Shown here: in pieces, positions 47,138-58,336 of the stretch
Layout of the letters: each line of letters starts with the position of its first letter
How positions within the stretch are numbered: position 1 is the stretch's first letter
Source of the DNA: Aotearoamyces nothofagi
Lineage: Eukaryota > Ascomycota > Leotiomycetes > Leotiales > Tympanidaceae
Assembly (NCBI GenBank): GCA_015345905.1
Contig: JADDTR010000023.1
Coordinates: 409,462 to 473,461 of the forward strand
Direction: 5' to 3'
Length of the DNA stretch: 64,000 bases
Translations under genes and position numbers: made by a program
Notes under the pieces: generated by a model
The model's input: the letters and a program-made list of their open reading frames with translations, nothing else
What the model was told of the DNA's origin: nothing
The model's database searches: none

Positions 47138-48300
47138 TGCTCTAACTTGACCACCTACACTGACCTGGGTACTTGCGATCTGTAACTGGGTTAAGGATCG
47201 TACCATTGGCAATCTTGTTGAGTAAACCCCATCCGCCTGGGCTCTTTGCCGACCATATGAAGTATCAGCTCGAGCTTGACTCGAATGTATCGAGTTGTGC
47301 CTCAACAAATTTTTACACTTGCTCGAGCATTAAATTGTTCCATAAGCTGAAGTCCGCGCTCTGGATTTGGCAACCATTGACGGAGCAGCTGGTGCCGGCT
47401 GTGTGGACCCATCAGGACTATCGCAAATGTTTGTTGCAGCCGACCATTCCTCAACACATGTTAGAAAGAGTGAATTGTCAGAAGCAAGGCCGCTGGCCAA
47501 TCCACAGGCTTCAGTGATGTGTTGTGCCTGAGTGAGAGCATTGTCAGAGTCATCCAAGAGTTGGTACGAATGCAAATCAATGCTAAATGTTCTGTTCGAG
47601 CTGAGACTTTGTGTAATATAAGTCCATGACGCAGCACCTTCTAATGCCTCGTGCATGACGATGACAAGGTTGAAGACTTGAAGTTGGCTGAAGCGGCTTT
47701 GAACGCAGCGTATTCTTCGTCCAAGATTGGGGGACATTGAAACCATTATTTCCATATGATATTGGTTCATTGACAAACTCAACGTCAGAATAATCATTAG
47801 ATCCATATATGGTGGCTATAGTCGTGAGAATTAAAATTGAATGCTCGAGGTTGGCAGTTTGTTGCCAATCTACATCACCTGCGTGCCCAGAGTTGTCGAA
47901 CTCATTTTGTGAACCTGGTACGCCGTCGAGGTCAACAGAGGCTCAAATTCAAGCCAGACGATCTATCCCAACCGATGGCTTTTTTAAGGCAAGCATCGGC
48001 ACCTTTGATGTAGAGAGTATCATCATTGCTATAGCTCAAAAAGCCAATTAGAATGCGAAGGGCGCTAATACCAGTAGTAGCAAAAGTTTGGATATTAGCT
48101 TCAGTAAAGCTTTAAGTATCCCCCACTGCATGTTTGAAATAGCTTCAGCTCTAAAAATCAAAAAGAAACTGTATTCATCTGGAGGAATCTCAAAGTCGCC
48201 AGAGAATACATCCGAGTCCATCCATATCTCGAGAACGAGCCATCCACCAAGATTGACTCCACGAAGGAAGGGAATACCAGTAGAATTTTTTAACAACCGA
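47138..48300 (-). pseudogene. Decayed GH5 exo-1,3-beta-glucanase
   Basis: Pieces of a GH5 family 9 exo-beta-1,3-glucanase occur in the right order on the minus strand but in different frames. They are GIPFLRGVNLGGWLVLEIWM (about 48285-48225), FTEANIQTFATTGISALRIL then IKGADACLKKAIGW (about 48110-47965), VDLDGVPGSQNEFDNSGHAG (about 47945-47885), VEFVNEPISYGNN (acid/base Glu region), IVMHEALEGAASWTYI, FSIDLHSYQLLDDSDNALTQ, CVEEWSAA (nucleophile region, normally GEW), and near the C-terminus ILNPVTDRKYPGQC. Between pieces the frame changes without room for normal introns, and a TGA precedes the C-terminal piece. At least four frameshifts are needed. Active enzymes of this family trim cell-wall glucan. 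Function here is presumably lost. Confidence 0.78.
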
Positions 48301-48468
48301 AGCAGCTGTTATAGATAAGTTTGAGATAGCATCAAGGGACGAAGCTGAAGTAGCTTTGATAGCCGTAGTTGTGGTTGCGTTAAATTCACTCGTCCTTAGG
48401 GGAGATTGTTGAAGTCGAAGCTGAAGCAACTGTTCTCTCATAAAATTGAACGTTAGCTGAGGCCGCGC

Positions 48469-49065
48469 TCATGCTGAAACTGAAGTAACTTCTGTCTCGG
48501 TAAATTCACTGTCAGCCAAGGGAACCGCTGATGCTGAAACTGAAGTAACTGTTGTCTCGGTAAATTCGCTGTCAGCTAAGAGAACAGCTGAAGCTGATGC
48601 AGAAGCTGAAGCTGAAGCAGTTACTGCTATCTCGGCAAATTCGCTGTCAGCAAGTGGCACGGAAGAGGAGGCCGCGACGGCTGCCGTTTTAGTAGCCCTG
48701 GCCGTGGTCGTGGCTACGGCTATGTCAGGAGAGATTGAGATAGTCAATTGAGCCGCCACGCTTGACGTGACTGCAGCAGCTTGGTCTGTTGCGACTGCGT
48801 ATGATTCTGGAATGACTGTCCCTCCATCACTAGGATCTGCGAGAAAAGCGGTGACATATACGGCCTCTGTTTGTGTGGCAGATGCAATATCTCGCTTGGC
48901 GGGGGTCTCGGCGGGAGTAAGATGTAAGAAGGAAGCAGCTGCTTTAATGGCAGCTAGGATATCGACAGGCTTACTGCCGTCGTTAGATTGTTCTAGTGGA
49001 AATGATGATGCTTGATTTAATAATAGTAGGGCGATGATTGCCGATGATTTGGAGGAGAATTGCAT
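48469..49065 (-). CDS. Secreted Ala/Ser/Thr-rich protein, probably the 5' part of the GH5 pseudogene
   Basis: 198 codons from ATG at 49065. Residues 1-20 are a clear signal peptide (MQFSSKSSAIIALLLLNQAS). A likely Kex2-type site KR follows ETPA near residue 50. The rest is Ala/Ser/Thr/Val-rich and ends in three copies of LADSEF(T/A)E(T/I), spaced by V-T-x-S-A-S repeats. The stop at 48469 is followed in another frame by similar low-complexity sequence (EFNATTTTAIKATSASS), which runs straight into the GH5 start. I infer one former gene: signal peptide, Ser/Thr-rich linker, GH5 domain. As it stands it could still give a secreted fragment. No function is assigned. Confidence 0.5.
   Translation of the reverse strand: MQFSSKSSAIIALLLLNQASSFPLEQSNDGSKPVDILAAIKAAASFLHLTPAETPAKRDIASATQTEAVYVTAFLADPSDGGTVIPESYAVATDQAAAVTSSVAAQLTISISPDIAVATTTARATKTAAVAASSSVPLADSEFAEIAVTASASASASASAVLLADSEFTETTVTSVSASAVPLADSEFTETEVTSVSA
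48480..48660 (-). repeat. LADSEF-encoding degenerate tandem repeats
   Basis: About 65-bp units containing the core TCGGTAAATTC.CTGTCAGC, spaced by GCTGAAGCTGA-type 6-bp runs. Three protein-level copies of LADSEF are in frame, and a decayed one lies beyond the stop. Confidence 0.7.
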
Positions 49066-50990
49066 AATGACGAAATAAATGCCGAATATCGAAGATAAAA
49101 GATTGTAAATATATGAAAACTCGAGATTAACAGGTCGAATGCATAGAAGTTGTGGACTAAGTAAGCTGTGGTAGATCAAAATTCCTGAATGGCGCCGAAG
49201 GCGTTGGATTATGTGAATCTTATTGAAGAGTCGTATTGCTATCTTATGAATGTGAAGGAACGAAGCGCTTCCTCTGTGACTGATATAAGAACGGATTTCA
49301 ATGGTGATATTAGCTTCCGAAGTTGCGCAAGGCTGGGAAGTTCCAAGATTATTGGGATGGCTCAGCGACGGCGAGGCTTCAAACGAGCAATGCCACTGAC
49401 TGGAATGCAAGAATTAAATATGGGCTTAGCGTACGAGATAGCCTTGAGGGAAGAGTCCACGAAGGACTAGGGTATGATGCAAAAAGTTACAATGAGCGTC
49501 GTGATCAATAGAGATGAATGAACGGACAACATGATAGATCTTATATCCCCTTCTTTCGCGTCAAAGGAGAAAAGTTCACACTCATGCCTTGCTTCGCTTG
49601 CGATACTATCGTAACGTACGGGTTTAGCGAAAGGGGTTGGAATGTAGCGCATTTGAAGCGACGGCGGGGCTCAGAGAAGGAATGTATGTGAACTTTAATT
49701 TTTGGGAAGGAATGAATTTCGTAAAGGAGAAGAACTGAAAGCACAAGGCTTAGGGAGAACTCGAAGAGATCCCACACAGGAGACGGCTGATACTCGACAC
49801 TATATACTTAGAGTATCGTTTTATCTTCTTAGTATAGACAAGACTGTACATATACCATAGGAAACAATCCATCATGGCAACCTTAAGATTTATTTTCTGT
49901 AGAAATAATATCTGAAACGAAAAAAGCCATCTAGACCTTAAGATGAAGCAAGGTTGCAGCAGGCGTGCGCGACTGTTGACCAATAAGACCTCGAAACATC
50001 TCAAGTTGAAAGGTGGAGAAGCATTCTGGAGTCGAGCTTTGATAGGACCTGAAACTCGAAACTTCAGATTTTGACATGGTGTAGGTAGGTAGATGGGTCT
50101 ACTTTCTGGAAACATCTGATCTGATACCTGCGCCCCTTTGTACCTTCAGTAAGTAAGACAGCGCCTGAATGCCAGCAGCAGGCAGGTGATAGGCAGGTAA
50201 AAGTTGTCATTTCGGCCCCCTCTGGGCAGGTTCCTGGCGGGATCAGGCCATGCCTTTGTGGTGTTTAAGCAGCAACAAAAACAAGGTGGCAGAACCCTCC
50301 AAAGATTGAAAGTCCCCTGGCCTCAATATCACGCTTCCGACTTCCAAGTTCTGAATACCGAAGTATGGCTGCATTGGTGGACATGGCGAGCGCCATCTGG
50401 AGGAATGTTTCCTGGTCAGGAGTGCCGACTAGCGCTGCCGCTGGCCGCTAGGTCCCGCTACCACAGCGGCTCCTCGGCCGAGCCTCAGCCTCGCCGATGA
50501 TTGATAAACCACATACATCCTTTCAATCACCTGACCATTGGCGCTATCACAACCATGAGTACCTTGTATTCTATGATGCACCCCTTAAAAGTATGGACTT
50601 TGGCCTTTGCACACTTAGGTACATTTTACCCAAGTTATTCTACAGGAGAAGCGAAGCTGTAGCAATAATCAAATAAGCCCCTTTTTGGACAGTTTAGTTA
50701 CATTACTGGACCATACTTAGCGCCAAAGGTGGATATACGCGCCGAAAGGGAGACCTACTAGCCTGGACATGCATGAGTTTCTCAGATGAAACACGCTCTG
50801 GATCCAACACACTGGGCACTTTGCAAAGCTGACGAAGGCATATGCTGCATTCCATAACCCAGTGACAAGCCACATAGTCATTACGTATTCATCCGTCTTG
50901 CATATAATGGATGATCATGTGAAGTATCATAACCATTATCATTCGTATTCTCATAATTTCATCTTATCTCATCTTGTCTACATTATGTCG
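49066..50990. other. Gene-poor interval
   Basis: About 1.9 kb upstream of the Ser/Thr-rich frame and downstream of the 942-residue gene. Only short, unconserved open frames seen. Confidence 0.5.
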
Positions 50991-53871
50991 TCATTCCCAT
51001 TTCCTCCACTCAGCCTCAATCCTCGCTATCTCTGCGTTTCCTTTTAGATTTGACTTGCTCGTTCTCTTGTGTTCTCCAATGTCACTCTTATAGGCCACTT
51101 CTACTCTCCTCCTCTCCCTAGCCTTAGTAGCAAGTAATTTGTAATCATTGCTGTCAACAGCCTTCGCAAATATCGCTCGCGTTCTCGGAGAGTATAGCTG
51201 ACATGCAGCTGAGGGCATTGCCTGCATCGATTTGTTGAACATGGCTGGAATGGCCTTCCCCCTATTAAGCTCTGGCAGCACCACCTCATCCCAGCATTCT
51301 GAACACACAGTGAATTCTGGCAATTGTGTGATGATATACCAGCGAGTATTATAAATCTCCTTGTCTCGCGGACAATCTTCCGGAATGGATGCAAACTCTT
51401 TTACCAATGCTGCAAAGTTCCTTGTATCCGGAGCATATCTAGTATCTAATGCTTTATCTGCCATTGTTTCAAGAGCATCGAAGTAGTGGATAAATCGCCT
51501 ACTGTCGAATCGCATATCGCATTGACGAGGTAACCCAGGTTGGCTGTTTTGATCTGTTATCACGAAGATGCCCTTGAGTGCTGGCAGTAGAGTTTCAATG
51601 CATTTCACACAGCTATAACAGACGTCAAAATTCCATATAGGCACACCAGAATCTGGATCTACCACTGAGAACCATTGTCGCATCGCTTCATGCTTTCCTA
51701 AGCATGGAGGACTTGTTATGACAACCTTATTGATGCCATATAGGAGACCCAAATCTTTCCTGCGCTCCTTTCTTGTTAGGAGCCACGCAATACGATACCA
51801 GGGCTGACTTCCGAAACTACATGCCACTTTGTTTTGGAATGATCGTGGCGTCGCTGGTTCGAATTGGGAGCGATATACCGTTGGTGCCATAGTGGACTCG
51901 AAACATGATGGACAAATGTTGAAGTCTGGACTATTAGGTAAAGTCATCCAGTCGGTATAACCACGTCCAGGCGTCGTTCTAGGACAAGGCGGCAATGGAG
52001 GAATGTTGCCGTCATCTATATCCTGTGAGTATCGGCGATAAAATCCTAACGGCTTTTCGAGGTGCGAGGGTAGTGTATTGGGAGGCTGAAATTCAGGCGG
52101 CTGCCAGTATGGCTGCGAAGTCTCTGATGGGCGAGAGCTACTAGGCCGAGATAAAGGGTTATTACCATAGCGTGGGATAGACGGCAAGTGACGAGTGTTG
52201 CCAGGTGAATAGAGATCTATTCGGCTTGGCACCGGTATTGGTAGAGAAGCAGGTGGTATATTTTCTTTGGCTCGAGGATCATGGATTATGACTGGGTTCG
52301 GACGACGGGGCCGTGAGATAGCAACACGCTGTAGAGCCCCATTCAATGGCTCTAGGGTGTTTGACGCTCGGGAATTGTTAGGGTATTCCGATAATGGTGA
52401 CACCGGTCTTGACATATCACGTTTCCTATCGCAACCATCTCGCCGCTGATTATCATATTTGTCCTCCGGTAGAAGTTGGCTAGGAGAAACAGGAGGCGAC
52501 GACAATGGCGAGTGATGTCGCGATGGTAGTCTTGCTTCAAGAGATGGCCGATTAGACCAGGATACTGATCTATGATGGTCTCTATCATCTCCTGGGTGAA
52601 GTGTGTGATGGTGACTATGATGCCGATTATGATGATGTCTATGTCGTCTTCTCCGTTCCCCGGAATCACTAGAGTCTGCAAGGCTCTCGTCACTGCTACT
52701 GTAATAATTTCTACTTGGCTGTGTAGATGGTGGTTTCCTAGATGAAAGAGCATCATCACCACTATCCTGGCGCCGTGGGTCAGCAGAGGAGCGCCGTTCA
52801 GACCGACGAGGAGCGACTCTCTCTAACAATTGATGTGGCCGCATTGCTTTCTCACCCAACTCTTGTCTCGGTCGACCATATGGCTCAAGTCCACCACCAT
52901 TATTACCGTTTTCCAGTGTGATAGGACGAGAGACTAATGGAGTGCCTGCACTTCTGCGCTTATCTCCAATAGGTGTGGTTGACCGACTCGCAGTTGTGCT
53001 CGAGTACTTTCGTGGCAATGACTGGGCTGCTAATTCGAAATAACCTTTGGACTGCCCCTTCCCATGCTGAAATACCTCTGGTGATAAAAAGTACTCGGCA
53101 GGCGGTGTACGAGCAGTCTTGGCAGATTCCTCCTTCTTAGGGATATATGCATAAGCAGATGTACTTCGTCGAAACGAAGGCGGCTCCGGTCCAAGTTGAG
53201 TTTTCAAAATTGGTAGATCCTGCCTACTACGTGGCCGCGCAAGAGTTGGCGGTGGTGATGTCTGAAGCCTCTCGGGCATTTCTGGCCTATCTCTTCTGGA
53301 ATCACCGCTGCTTGTGTGAGATATGTTTTCCTCTGTATGCTTCCTTCTAGGGCCTCCATCTTCGTCGTGGCGACGCGGCGAAAACGTATCTGATCGTGGT
53401 ATGAGGATAAATCGCCGTTCACCAGTTGCTTCATGTTTTGGAACTTGCGCCGGGATTTTGGCGGCGTCTGCGGCTGATGTGTCTAATTCAAGTATAATAG
53501 GATGCTGGTCGACTGTACCACGAAACGGAGGTTCATGGGACGTTACATGAAGGTGTGCTCCTACAAACTCCTTGGACAACGACTCCAACTCATCTTCTAC
53601 CACTGGCTGCGGTGGCCAGTCTCTTGGTGCTCTCTCTGAGGATTTCGAGACGCTACGGCGTTCGTGGGCCGGCGTCAAGGCAGCAGTAAGTGCCGAGGAA
53701 TCAAAGGGCGTGGCACTGCTGAAGAGGTAGTTAGCTTTGAAGGGTTGTTGCAAATGAAGGGAGCCCTCACCTGGAACGTCTGATTGATCGTGTGCTCTTC
53801 CAGGCACCGTTCAACAAAAGCTCATCAACGTCCCGTGAAGGGCGATCTCCAAGCCGATATTGAGGGCCCAT
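50991..53871 (-). CDS. Uncharacterised fungal protein with conserved Cys-rich C-terminal region
   Basis: Exons 53871-53771 and 53718-50991, 942 residues. The intron (GTGAGG, GCTAAC, CTTCAG) lets translation start at ATG 53871 (MGPQYRLGDRPSRDVDELLL) rather than at the GTG-opened frame. Residues 1-590 are Ser/Arg/Pro-rich and disordered, with a His-rich tract (about 385-415) and many Ser/Pro motifs. From about 600 the sequence becomes ordered, with CPSCFESTMAPTVYRSQFEP near 636, WNFDVCYSCVKCIETLLPAL near 735 and FTVCSECWDEVVLPEL near 839. These are three Cys pair/cluster motifs, each followed by a hydrophobic helix, suggesting a structural metal site. I know no function for this arrangement. 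It is full-length and intact in appearance. Confidence 0.75.
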
Positions 53872-54756
53872 CTTCGCCAACTATGCTGCATCGATTGATG
53901 AGCTGCCGTATACCTGCCATGAAAATAAAGTGTGAAGAACTGCTAAAATGGTCAGAACTTTCAATCACATATTAACAATGATGTTGAGTTATGCGCATTC
54001 GTGTCGTCGTCGAAACGGTGGGGCACATGCATGGTTACGAGGACATTCACTACTCAAATACGAATCCAGTTACGAGAAGGCAACCGCGAGGCGAGGCGCA
54101 GCTCACCACATTCCGCCTCCTTCGAATGTCTACTTTGGCTGTCAGTGTTTCGAAAAACAGTGCCTAGGAGTGGAATAGGTTCCAGTTATGATTCTATGTA
54201 GTATCCCGATGGATCAAAGATCCGCAGAATAGCGGTCACCATGGAGCCATCTTGTTGGCTACATAGCAAGTTTTCCTATCGCCTCATTGATCGAGCCTAA
54301 CAGCATATGCGGGTGTGCCACATGCAACACTTGCATAAGCGCGAGGCAAATGATGCCTGGAAATGTTTTATATGCGAGCTCATCAAAGGCTATCATTCCC
54401 ATTCGACACGGCATTTTTCGACGACTGTTTGCCCCGAAGCCTTTGCCCCAGATCCAGCGAATTAGTGGTTGAAAGTACCTGAAGACGACCCTCGAGGCTT
54501 TTGTCTAGGGCTCACCTCTTCCGATCCTTGTTCAGAATATCTTGGGGAGGACAAATGACATGTCAATGTATGTCAAGGTGTAGTATTTCTAGCATAGCAA
54601 TCACTTCGACAATAATATCTACAGATGGCCGGCATAGTCGGTCGAGGTTCCTATGAGGCTTCTAGATGGCGAGCGAACCAAAATCCTGTATCTAGATCTT
54701 TTCCAGCACCAATACTTGGACAAGCAAGTGAAGAATGAGCAACTAGTGATCTGATA
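53872..54756. other. Intergenic
   Basis: About 885 bp containing the promoter of the 942-residue gene and the PGA2 3' flank. No coding region recognised. Confidence 0.5.
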
Positions 54757-55260
54757 TTATATAGTGGCTAAGCCAGCCCAAGCATCGTCGGCCTGAGCGG
54801 ATGCCTTCAATAGAAACTCCTCCACTTCCTTGTCGTCGTCATCCTCCTCCTGCTCAGCCCTCAGCCTTTCCTCGGCCTCCAATTCCCGTCTAAGCACCTG
54901 CCTTTGTCTCTTCCGTGCTTTCTTGCCCCAATCTGTTCCTGTTGCATCTGCAGCCTCCTCTTCCTCGCTGTCTTCCGATAACTGGGCCTGGCCTCGTAAT
55001 GAGTTCGGCGATATCTTGGCTGACTTTGAAGCATCTGCCTCAACCTCGTCCTCGGCCTTCGCAAGCTGCTTTTTTTGAGACCACTCAACGAACTTCATAA
55101 GGTAAGGTCTGACGAGGAAGTATGCGCCGAGGATAGCGATGATGCGGATCCATTGCTCCGTACTTGTGCCTACAAGCCTGCCAAAAGTTCTTTTTCGTAG
55201 AGTGTCAATCCAAGCATTCATCGCATCGATCCAGTCCGGTTCTCTTTCATAAGTGGACAT
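54757..55260 (-). CDS. PGA2: Pga2-type ER membrane trafficking protein
   Basis: Single exon, 167 residues from ATG at 55260; the frame extends 72 nt upstream, but MSTYEREPDW is the better start. Pga2 is an ER/nuclear-envelope protein required in yeast for processing and export of Gas1 and alkaline phosphatase. Features are one membrane segment at about 37-55 (WIRIIAILGAYFLVRPYLM), then KFVEWSQKKQLAK. An acidic stretch (EDSEEEEAADATGTDWGKKA) follows, then a charged coiled coil (RQRQVLRRELEAEERLRAEQ) and a terminal DDAWAGLATI. The family has this same order with a GxxWGxxAR(K)R(Q) core. Divergent from MHF1 with 324 bp between starts. Confidence 0.8.
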   Translation of the reverse strand: MSTYEREPDWIDAMNAWIDTLRKRTFGRLVGTSTEQWIRIIAILGAYFLVRPYLMKFVEWSQKKQLAKAEDEVEADASKSAKISPNSLRGQAQLSEDSEEEEAADATGTDWGKKARKRQRQVLRRELEAEERLRAEQEEDDDDKEVEEFLLKASAQADDAWAGLATI

Positions 55261-55584
55261 CGTGCTATGTAGAAGTGCGTATAAGGGTAGGAGGGGTGGG
55301 GAGTCGGTAGCGCTGTGGATGATTGCTCGCACTGGATGGGGCTTCCCAAAGGCTTGCTTGGTGGGTAAATTCTTGGTGATGTAGGCGGTTTTGAGTGAGG
55401 ATTATGCCCATAAGTATGTTGTACAAATTGCAAATTGCGTCCTTTAATACTAGAAAGTAAGCAATGAGGGCGGAACAGATCTCTCTAGCGAAATCGTATT
55501 CGGCGAAAGCTCGGCATATCGCGTCTTCACAACAAACGCGGTTTCAACGTTTCGAAGTCGATTGTTTATCGAGAACGAACCAAA
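55261..55584. promoter_or_regulatory. Shared divergent promoter region PGA2 / MHF1
   Basis: 324 bp between two divergent ATG codons, so both promoters must lie here. No specific sites claimed. Confidence 0.5.
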
Positions 55585-56000
55585 ATGACCGAGAACATGG
55601 ACGAAGCTCTTAGTGAGGTATGCGATCGTTTACAATTAGTCTTCCCGGACTGACTCTATACAGCGACTCAAGTCTGCTCTCTGGTTCTCAATCGGCAAGA
55701 TCGTCGATGAGGAATCCCTTCGACTAGGCGTCAATGCAACACCCCAATTCATCGGGGCTTTGACAGAGATGGTATGGGCTCAGACTGGTAAGTGGATTAT
55801 ATGTGTTGCATTCGATGCTAAGGATAGCAGAGAATGTTGCGCAGGACCTCGAGAGCTTTGCAAAGCACGCTGGACGCTCTACCGTCACAACGGACGATGT
55901 ACTTCTAATTACGAGAAGGAATGATGCTCTGCATGATATTATAAAGGAATTTATCGACAAAGATAAGGCAGTAGTAAAGAAGGGCAAACAGAGACAATGA
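55585..56000 (+). CDS. MHF1: CENP-S/MHF1 histone-fold protein
   Basis: Exons 55585-55617, 55664-55787 and 55831-56000, 108 residues. CENP-S (MHF1) pairs with CENP-X (MHF2) to form a histone-fold tetramer. It acts at kinetochores and, with FANCM-type helicases (Mph1), in fork repair. The histone fold is visible as RLKSALWFSIGKIVDEES (helix 1), TPQFIGALTEMVWAQTENVA (long helix 2), and AKHAGRSTVTTDDVLLITRR followed by NDALHDIIKEF (helix 3). Length is typical. Introns have GTATGC and GTAAGT donors. It is the last intact gene before the AT-rich repeat block. Confidence 0.9.
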
Positions 56001-56360
56001 TTCCAATGGTTGTAATGGAGTTTGAAGTCTATACAGCGTTGAGGATCGGTATAGGACGAATAATTATTTCGAGAAAAGTTTCAATATAAATCGGCGATTT
56101 ACAGTAAGAATTCTACTGCTAAGGCTAATCGTCAGTACTGACTACCTTATCGGTGGTCAGTGTAAGTGTAAAACGGGTTACAGCTCGGCTAGAGTAGAGA
56201 AAAGTTCCGCTACAGTAGAAACCCCCTTAGATAGATGAAGGTCGGCCAAGTAGAGATCTGGACCTATTTAAATCCTTGCTAGGTAATTTTCTATAATATA
56301 CTGTTGTATTTTGTAGATCACTTTAGCGATTGGCTACAAAAAAACAGGTTACAGTAGACT
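56001..56360. other. Transition from gene space to AT-rich repeats
   Basis: 360 bp downstream of MHF1 with no recognised gene. Base composition falls to AT-rich toward 56280. Confidence 0.5.
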
Positions 56361-56470
56361 GTCCAACGGTCCGGTCCGGTCCGGTCTCAAGAGTAATTTG
56401 TAGACCGTTTCAAAGACTGGACTGTTTAGGTCTAGACCAGACTAGACTGTAAATAAACAGTCCAGTCTCA
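56361..56470. repeat. GGTCCGG-rich terminal-repeat-like segment
   Basis: Contains a (CGGTC)n run at about 56369-56387, then CCGGTCTCAAGAG and GTAGACCGTTT. The same order of words opens the inverted copy read from the window's right end (CCGGTCTCAAGG, GTAGACCGTTT). It keeps unmutated CGG triplets, unlike the copy 340 bp further in. Confidence 0.6.
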
Positions 56471-56707
56471 AATAGAAAATAGAGACCGTTTCTAGAAACA
56501 GTCTGGTCTAGACTATAAAGAGCTGTTCTTAGAACTCTTATAACTATTTTTAGAAAAAAGATTTTATAACTTTCCTTATCTATATAAAACAGTAATACTC
56601 AATAGTAATATCTTTAGTATTAGAATTGTAAAAAAAGTAGTAATTAGAGTATTTAGAAAAGAAATAGTCTAAGATCTCTAGAACTAGACTAGACTATTTA
56701 TTTATAG

Positions 56708-56827
56708 TCTAGTTTCAAGGACTATAATATAGACTATTTAAAAATCAAGATACTCAAAGACTAGACTAGACTGCTTTTTACAGTTCAGTTTAGTCTAGAC
56801 TGTTTATTTACAGTCTAGTCTAACTAG
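56708..56827 (+). repeat. Left inverted end repeat (mutated copy)
   Basis: 120 bp that align without gaps to the reverse complement of 63881-64000. Nearly all differences are C to T or G to A in this copy (for example TAGACTAGACTG where the other has CGGACCGGACCG); I noticed one transversion. Confidence 0.8.
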
Positions 56828-56925
56828 TCTAGATTATAGAATATAGATTATTTCTAGTTTGCTTATATAGACAGTTCTAGTCTATCTTTATAATCTAATA
56901 GATTATATATAATCTATACTAAAGT

Positions 56926-57484
56926 CTATCTCTATAATCTAGTAGATTATATATAATCTATACTAAGGTCTATATAAAAAATGTTGGTATATATACAACT
57001 GCTAGTATATTATATCAAATCTATATATAAATGCTATAGTAAGTTACTATAAGGTAATACAAAGGTCTTAGCACTTATCAGATATATAAAATTCAAAGGA
57101 GGTATATATATCCAAATCTATCTAATTTGTCTAAGTAATACTCTTTGTACAACTTCTTTAACATTTATAAGTATATATCTTAAATCTCTAGTAGTATCTA
57201 TTCTTAAACAACTCAATTCATTGAATTACAACAAATATTTATCTAGTGGTATATATTAAAGTACTATATCTTATTGTAATTTACTATATATTACAATAGC
57301 TTATAGAAACTTACTATAAAGTATAGTAAGAATAACTACAGTTATAGAATATATACAATTCTAAGAACTATATATATTCCAATCTATATAATTTGTTTAA
57401 GTAATATATTTTATACAACTTATTCAATATTTACAAGTATATATATTGAAACCCTAGTAGTCTATATACTTCAATTCATTGAAT
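56926..57484 (+). repeat. Long direct repeat, copy A
   Basis: 559 bp aligned along its length to 58725-59283 with no net length difference. This copy carries T or A at many positions where copy B has C or G. Confidence 0.8.
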
Positions 57485-57529
57485 TACTCTGAAGATTTAT
57501 CTAGTAGAGTATAATATATTACAATAACC

Positions 57530-57916
57530 TAATACTAGTACTCTGGTATTATACTATAATACCAATTTTTTACTATAGGAGATTTAAGGTATAGTCTATA
57601 TAGGTATTCAATAGTATTATATTGTAATATTAATAACCCTAAGAATTTCAAAGTGGTCCTATAGGCCCTAATATTAGTGCTCTAATATTACACTGTAATA
57701 CCAATTTTTTACTATAGGAGATTTAAGATATAGTCTATATAGGCACCTATCAGTATTATACTATAATACCAATAACTCTAAGAATTTCAACATAGTCCTA
57801 TAGGCTCTAGAATTTAGAGTCTAAATATACTCAATAGTGTAGTTTCAATACTGCTCTTAGAATTGGTGTATCTATAGTAGTTGTTGAGTTATTTATATAT
57901 TTAGTTCCTAGAATTG
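57530..57916 (+). repeat. 387-bp direct repeat, copy 1 (with internal 139-bp tandem)
   Basis: Begins TAATACTAGTACTCTGG and ends GTTCCTAGAATTG. Internally a 139-bp unit starting at 57530 is repeated from 57669 (core CCAATTTTTTACTATAGGAG). Matches 58337-58723. Confidence 0.75.
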
Positions 57917-57979
57917 TCTGTTCTTTGGTTGTATATACTATCTAATTCCTAGGAGTGTATATACCAAATTCCTAAATAG

Positions 57980-58330
57980 GGTTGTCTAAGTATATAGACA
58001 TTCAATTCCTAGAGAATATATATACCCAACTTCTAGAGAGTATATATATCCAATTCCTAGAGAGTATATATATCTAATTTCTAGAGAGTATATATACCCA
58101 ATTCCTAGAAAGCAATATATATCTAATTCACTCAATTCCTAGAAGTGTATATACTACTAAGTATATATACCAAATTCCTAAATAGAGTTGTCTGAGTATA
58201 TAGGCAATCCAATTTCTAGAGAGTATATACTTCTATTTCTAGAAAGTATATATACATTCAATTCCTAGAGAGTATATATATCCAATTTCTAGAGAGTATA
58301 TATACCCAATTCCTAGAAGTATATATATCC
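57980..58330. repeat. Minisatellite, roughly 24-25 bp unit
   Basis: Repeated CAATTCCTAGAGAGTATATA-type units with small variants, between the two 387-bp repeats. Confidence 0.75.
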
Positions 58331-58336
58331 AATTTC

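Noticed and set aside
47809-48051. Small plus-strand frame over the GH5 relic
   Set aside because: It is the complement of recognisable glucanase fragments.
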